From JAAFHS01 sp031396505 (lineage in GTDB: Bacteria > Pseudomonadota > Alphaproteobacteria > Rhodobacterales > Rhodobacteraceae): a DNA stretch of 9,013 nt. The notes beneath the pieces are model-generated. The model saw only the letters and a program-made list of their open reading frames with translations, was not told the origin of the DNA and did not search any database. This document shows positions 6,503 to 9,013 of the stretch, in pieces. The position numbers were made by a program, and so were the translations under genes. Location: the NCBI GenBank assembly GCA_031396505.1, contig JANNKX010000020.1, positions 1 to 9,013 of the forward strand, in the 5' to 3' direction. Within the stretch, counting starts at the first letter, position 1, and every line of letters starts with the position of its first letter.

Positions 6503-6569
6503 GTTGGGGTTCCGGGCACCGCTTGGTTCCACTGTTCTTCAACCCAGTGTGACCTGCGGTGTGCGCGGA

Positions 6570-6599
6570 AGTATGTCCAGCCCTATCGCAAGATTTCAA
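6570..6599 (-). promoter_or_regulatory. Candidate promoter for the TauE/SafE gene
   Basis: On the minus strand TTGAAA (6599-6594, five of six match -35) and CATACT (6575-6570, four of six match -10) are 18 bases apart. Transcription from here would give a leader of roughly 70 bases before the TTG start. The assignment rests on sequence match and position alone. Confidence 0.35.
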
Positions 6600-6874
6600 A
6601 GCGACTGCGCTATTCCCTGATCTTTGGATAAATTTCCACGGCGTCGCAGACAACCCGCCGTGCCGATACTGGCGCACGAAATCAAGAGATCGATTTCCAA
6701 CCTGCGCACAATGACACCAAGCAGACCGACACCCGCACCTGCACCAAGAAGGCGAACCGTTCAAAACTGGCTGACAGCGGGTACGCCAAGATGCCAATAC
6801 AGTCCAAGCTCTTTATTGAGTTGGACAACAGCAAGTAAAATCCAACCAATAACACCATTTTACAGATGAAAAGT

Positions 6875-6895
6875 GGCAGCCCGTAGGGGACTGCC
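6875..6895. terminator. Stable hairpin, possible terminator on the minus strand
   Basis: GGCAG-CCC (6875-6882), loop GTA, GGG (6886-6888), a two-base bulge GA and CTGCC (6891-6895) form an eight-pair hairpin. On the minus strand it is followed by ACTTTTC, a weak T-run, so it could end transcription coming from the right. It sits about 560 bases past the stop of the NTPase gene, so it may instead mark the edge of a lost gene. Confidence 0.35.
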
Positions 6896-7032
6896 TTAAG
6901 TGTATTATATCAACGGCTTGCCAGGAAGTGGGACACAGCAGCTTCCCATGGCTATTCTATACTTTTCGGAGTTAATGTCACACCAATCCGGACAATTTCT
7001 CCCGAAGCATTTTCTTTGCGCCTCGTCTTTGG

Positions 7033-7099
7033 CATCTGGCAGATGTGTATGCAAACTGCATCGGTGAACTGCAGATATCTTTAAGTCAAACGATATCTT
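7033..7099. repeat. Cluster of short palindromes and direct repeats
   Basis: In 67 bases there are a perfect palindrome CATCTG-G-CAGATG (7033-7045), a hairpin ATGCA-AAC-TGCAT (7049-7061), a direct repeat AACTGCA (7054-7060 and 7067-7073) and a direct repeat GATATCTT (7074-7081 and 7092-7099). Such density suggests a protein-binding or structured-RNA region, but no known site type is recognised. Confidence 0.4.
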
Positions 7100-7188
7100 G
7101 CATAGCGAACCCTTGGAATCGCCATCTTCATAATAGTGCCATTATAAATGCTCAAGTTGCCATCTCTACGCGCAAAACAATCTCGAAC

Positions 7189-7240
7189 TTTGACACCAAG
7201 ATCTGACACAAAAAATTGTGTGTCAAACACTGAGTCAGAT
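7189..7240. repeat. Nested inverted repeats with TGACAC half-sites, operator-like
   Basis: TTTGACAC (7189-7196) pairs with GTGTCAAA (7220-7227); TGACACA (7204-7210) pairs with TGTGTCA (7219-7225); ATCTGAC (7201-7207) pairs with GTCAGAT (7234-7240). The three overlapping pairings are mutually exclusive and share the half-site TGACAC or its complement. The layout resembles a repressor operator or a switchable RNA structure, without an adjacent gene that would explain it. Confidence 0.4.
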
Positions 7241-7453
7241 ACTAAGGCGCGATGATCTTGAAACCTTAGAGGTTTTGGAGTACGAGAAAACAGTCAGAAA
7301 TCGACTTGCGTATTTTTTGCGTTTCGCCCTTTTTGAGATTTGGCTGAATTCCCCGTTTGCACCTTCGATTTCATTAGATCAACTAAAGTTCTAATTTTCT
7401 CCAAAAATCTCAGAATCTAAATCCTCACTCCATCTATCGAGAAAATTATTAAG

Positions 7454-9013
7454 TTAAGTTGCAGAATTCAATGGGTGAACAACGAACTCATCCTTCTCAT
7501 TCAACAAGGTTGTCAAATCGGTAATTGACTCAAAAATCTCCGATCTCGCAAATCGTTTCTTGGAAACAGCGCTCTTCTGGAACCTCAGCCGAACTCTTTG
7601 ATCAAGTATCTGGCGTTTTAAGTATCCAACACCCTTTTTATTCGCTAGACCAAGGGCTGTTTCGATGAAGCCGTCCGCGCGGTCTAGCTCTCCTATATCC
7701 ATATTGGCCATCGCATACTGAAGGTAGAATTGGTCATTTCCTCTTATACGAGGCACGTTGGAAAGGCGATGGTAGACGGCAAGGATTGTTTCGCTAGATT
7801 CGTCACGGCCAGAGAAAAGTCGTGTCAGAAATCGAAACTTCATAAGTTCCTTGAGGTTCTGTGTTGCATCAAATCCAGAGCGCGGATCATTGGCACTATA
7901 GGCCGTCTGCCGCACAATTTCAGTGTAAACGTCTACAATATAAGAGAAATCAAAGTCAAAATTGTTCAGAATGAAATTTGCAAGTTCGGTTGAGGTAAAC
8001 TGATACAAGTGTCGTTTGTCGGCCATTATCCCCGACATAGGAGAGCTCATAACTGCTTTCTTGAACTCGGCTTCGTCAATATTCAACCATTTTATAACGC
8101 GTGGCCATTCAACGTGCTGTTGACAAAGTGCGTTTCTTATAACAGCAATGAACGGTCGCGCGAAGGCTATGTTTTTGACTACAAAGAAATCAACCAAGTT
8201 ATTATTTTGTCGCTCAGCCTTGAGCTTCTAAATTGAGCGAGCACAATAGCGCGATTTTCAGTACCGCAATGATCTTTCAGAAACCTAAACCTTTCCGCAC
8301 TCGTCAGTTCAATCTTGTCCTCCCAGAGACCCCATCTTTCCAGAATGTGGTCCCAAGAGATAAGCTCGTCATCTGTCAAAACGTTCAGGTCGATTTCGAG
8401 GAATACACCCCCCATATTGTCGAGCATCTTCCCATATCCAGACTCATCGACGTTGGTTCTAACGGCAGTCACTAAAATAGCTGTGCCCGGCAATCTGCTG
8501 CCAATATAGTTAACGACCTTCGCATACCTGAAATGATCATCGACAAGGAACATTCTTCGTTTGGTCGAAGCGAGAAGGGAATCCAATTCAAGGTACATTT
8601 CGGGTAGCTGTTTACTTATTCTGTAGACATCGTAGCCGCGAGAATGACCAACGGCGGTCAGCTATTCTGAAAATGCCGTCTTCCCATTTCCAAGATCAGA
8701 CGAAACAACGAATCGATTGGTAGACTTCGCTACACCATCGAACACTCTTCCGATACTGTCCTTTCTTGTCACACGGTATTCTTCGTCTCTTTCTGTCTGT
8801 TCAAGTTGACAGGCAAATGCTGAAGCGTCGAATTCTCCGGACAATAAAAGTCTATCAAAGTCTTCTAAAGCAATTTTGCTCTTGATCACGGAAGGGGAGA
8901 CTTTTGAGATGAAACTGGTGGTCTCTCGACTAAAGTTTCCATTGGGCATTGTCGCAATTTGTTTCAGGCGTTCTGCGAATCCTGAAACGCGTATACTGTA
9001 AACGTCGCTAAAC
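7454..9013 (-). pseudogene. C-terminal part of a large STAND-like P-loop NTPase, broken by an in-frame TAG and a frameshift; N-terminus beyond the window
   Basis: Three minus-strand frames join into one protein of about 518 codons. The first is open from the right edge (reading F-S-D-V-Y-S-I-R-V-S-G-F-A-E-R-L) to a TAG at 8662-8664 and contains a Walker A-like S-D-L-G-N-G-K-T (8677-8700). The same frame continues past the TAG as L-T-A-V-G-H-S-R-G-Y-D-V-Y-R-I-S-K-Q-L and contains a Walker B-like M-F-L-V-D-D (8536-8553). The frame then shifts by one base at 8225-8229; re-reading one base restores F-R-K-L-K-A-E-R-Q-N-N-N-L-V. The C-terminal part is helical, with a TPR-like stretch (Y-A-M-A-N-M-D-I-G-E-L-D-R-A-D-G-F-I-E-T). 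It ends at the TAA at 7454-7456. From the P-loop signature plus helical tail I infer a STAND-type ATPase. Relatives I recall carry an N-terminal SIR2-like effector and are found among phage-defence genes, but the N-terminus is not visible. Composition is far more AT-rich than the left half of the window, which suggests transfer. Confidence 0.7.

Larger units (their letters stand above)
6600..7453. other. Gene-free stretch with falling GC content and several hairpins
   Basis: About 850 bases separate the exporter gene from the broken NTPase gene and hold no convincing coding region. Between 6620 and 6860 the minus strand can be read as hydrophobic peptide in more than one frame, for example a 58-codon ATG frame at 6858-6682 and another containing G-A-G-A-G-V-G-L-L-G-V-I-V that is split by a TGA. 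Neither has a ribosome binding site or a recognised family. Composition drops from GC-rich to AT-rich across about 6640-6870. The right half carries the hairpins and short palindromes listed separately. No transposase, integrase, tRNA fragment or CRISPR repeat was seen. Confidence 0.55.

Noticed and set aside
5073..6515. An att site formed by the tRNA 3' end and the GGGCACC near 6508
   Set aside because: Only seven bases match, far below a usable tRNA-derived attachment core, and no integrase is present.
6624..6869. Small frames on both strands (81 codons plus; 58 hydrophobic codons minus at 6682-6858)
   Set aside because: No ribosome binding site and no family. The hydrophobic minus-strand readings occur in more than one frame, which points to composition or to a remnant too decayed to name.
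8170..8240. Programmed -1 frameshifting in the NTPase gene
   Set aside because: No canonical slippery heptamer or clear downstream structure was seen, and the gene also carries a nonsense codon, so simple decay or an indel error is more likely.

Overview
The window looks like a chromosomal segment of an alphaproteobacterium, most likely a member of the Rhodobacteraceae (Roseobacter/Rhodobacter group). The grounds are the protein sequences of NadK, IF-1, GlyA and the RNase E/G protein, the GC-rich coding style of the left part, and the gene run infA-maf-RNase E/G-yacG followed by tRNA-Phe, which I recall as a familiar order in that family. No database search was possible.

Positions 1-5148 are compact, intact housekeeping DNA. 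On the minus strand glyA (serine hydroxymethyltransferase) is followed 21 bases downstream by a DUF817 membrane protein that runs off the left edge. Divergent from glyA is nadK (NAD kinase). Then comes a tightly packed plus-strand operon: infA (IF-1), maf (nucleotide pyrophosphatase, TTG start), a short RNase E/G-type ribonuclease and yacG. The last three are joined by ATGA start/stop overlaps. A tRNA-Phe(GAA) with its own candidate promoter and a GAAA-loop leader hairpin follows.

Immediately after the tRNA the character changes. At 5149-5320 there is gene-free DNA containing a small hairpin that repeats the tRNA-Phe acceptor-stem sequence. It is followed by a 5'-truncated, frameshifted ketopantoate-reductase-like pseudogene. 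An intact TauE/SafE-family exporter converges on that pseudogene. Upstream of the exporter the base composition falls sharply: hand counts give 42/60 G+C at 2341-2400 but 22/60 at 8161-8220. From about 6600 to 7453 I find no convincing gene, only hairpins and clustered short palindromes.

The right end (7454-9013, minus strand) is the C-terminal part of a large P-loop NTPase with a helical, TPR-like tail. It resembles the STAND/SIR2-associated ATPases often found among phage-defence genes. It is interrupted by an in-frame TAG directly after the Walker A motif and by a one-base frameshift further on, and its N-terminal part lies outside the window. The most economical reading is a variable, decaying accessory region next to tRNA-Phe holding a broken defence-type gene. 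No integrase, insertion sequence, CRISPR array or convincing att duplication is visible.
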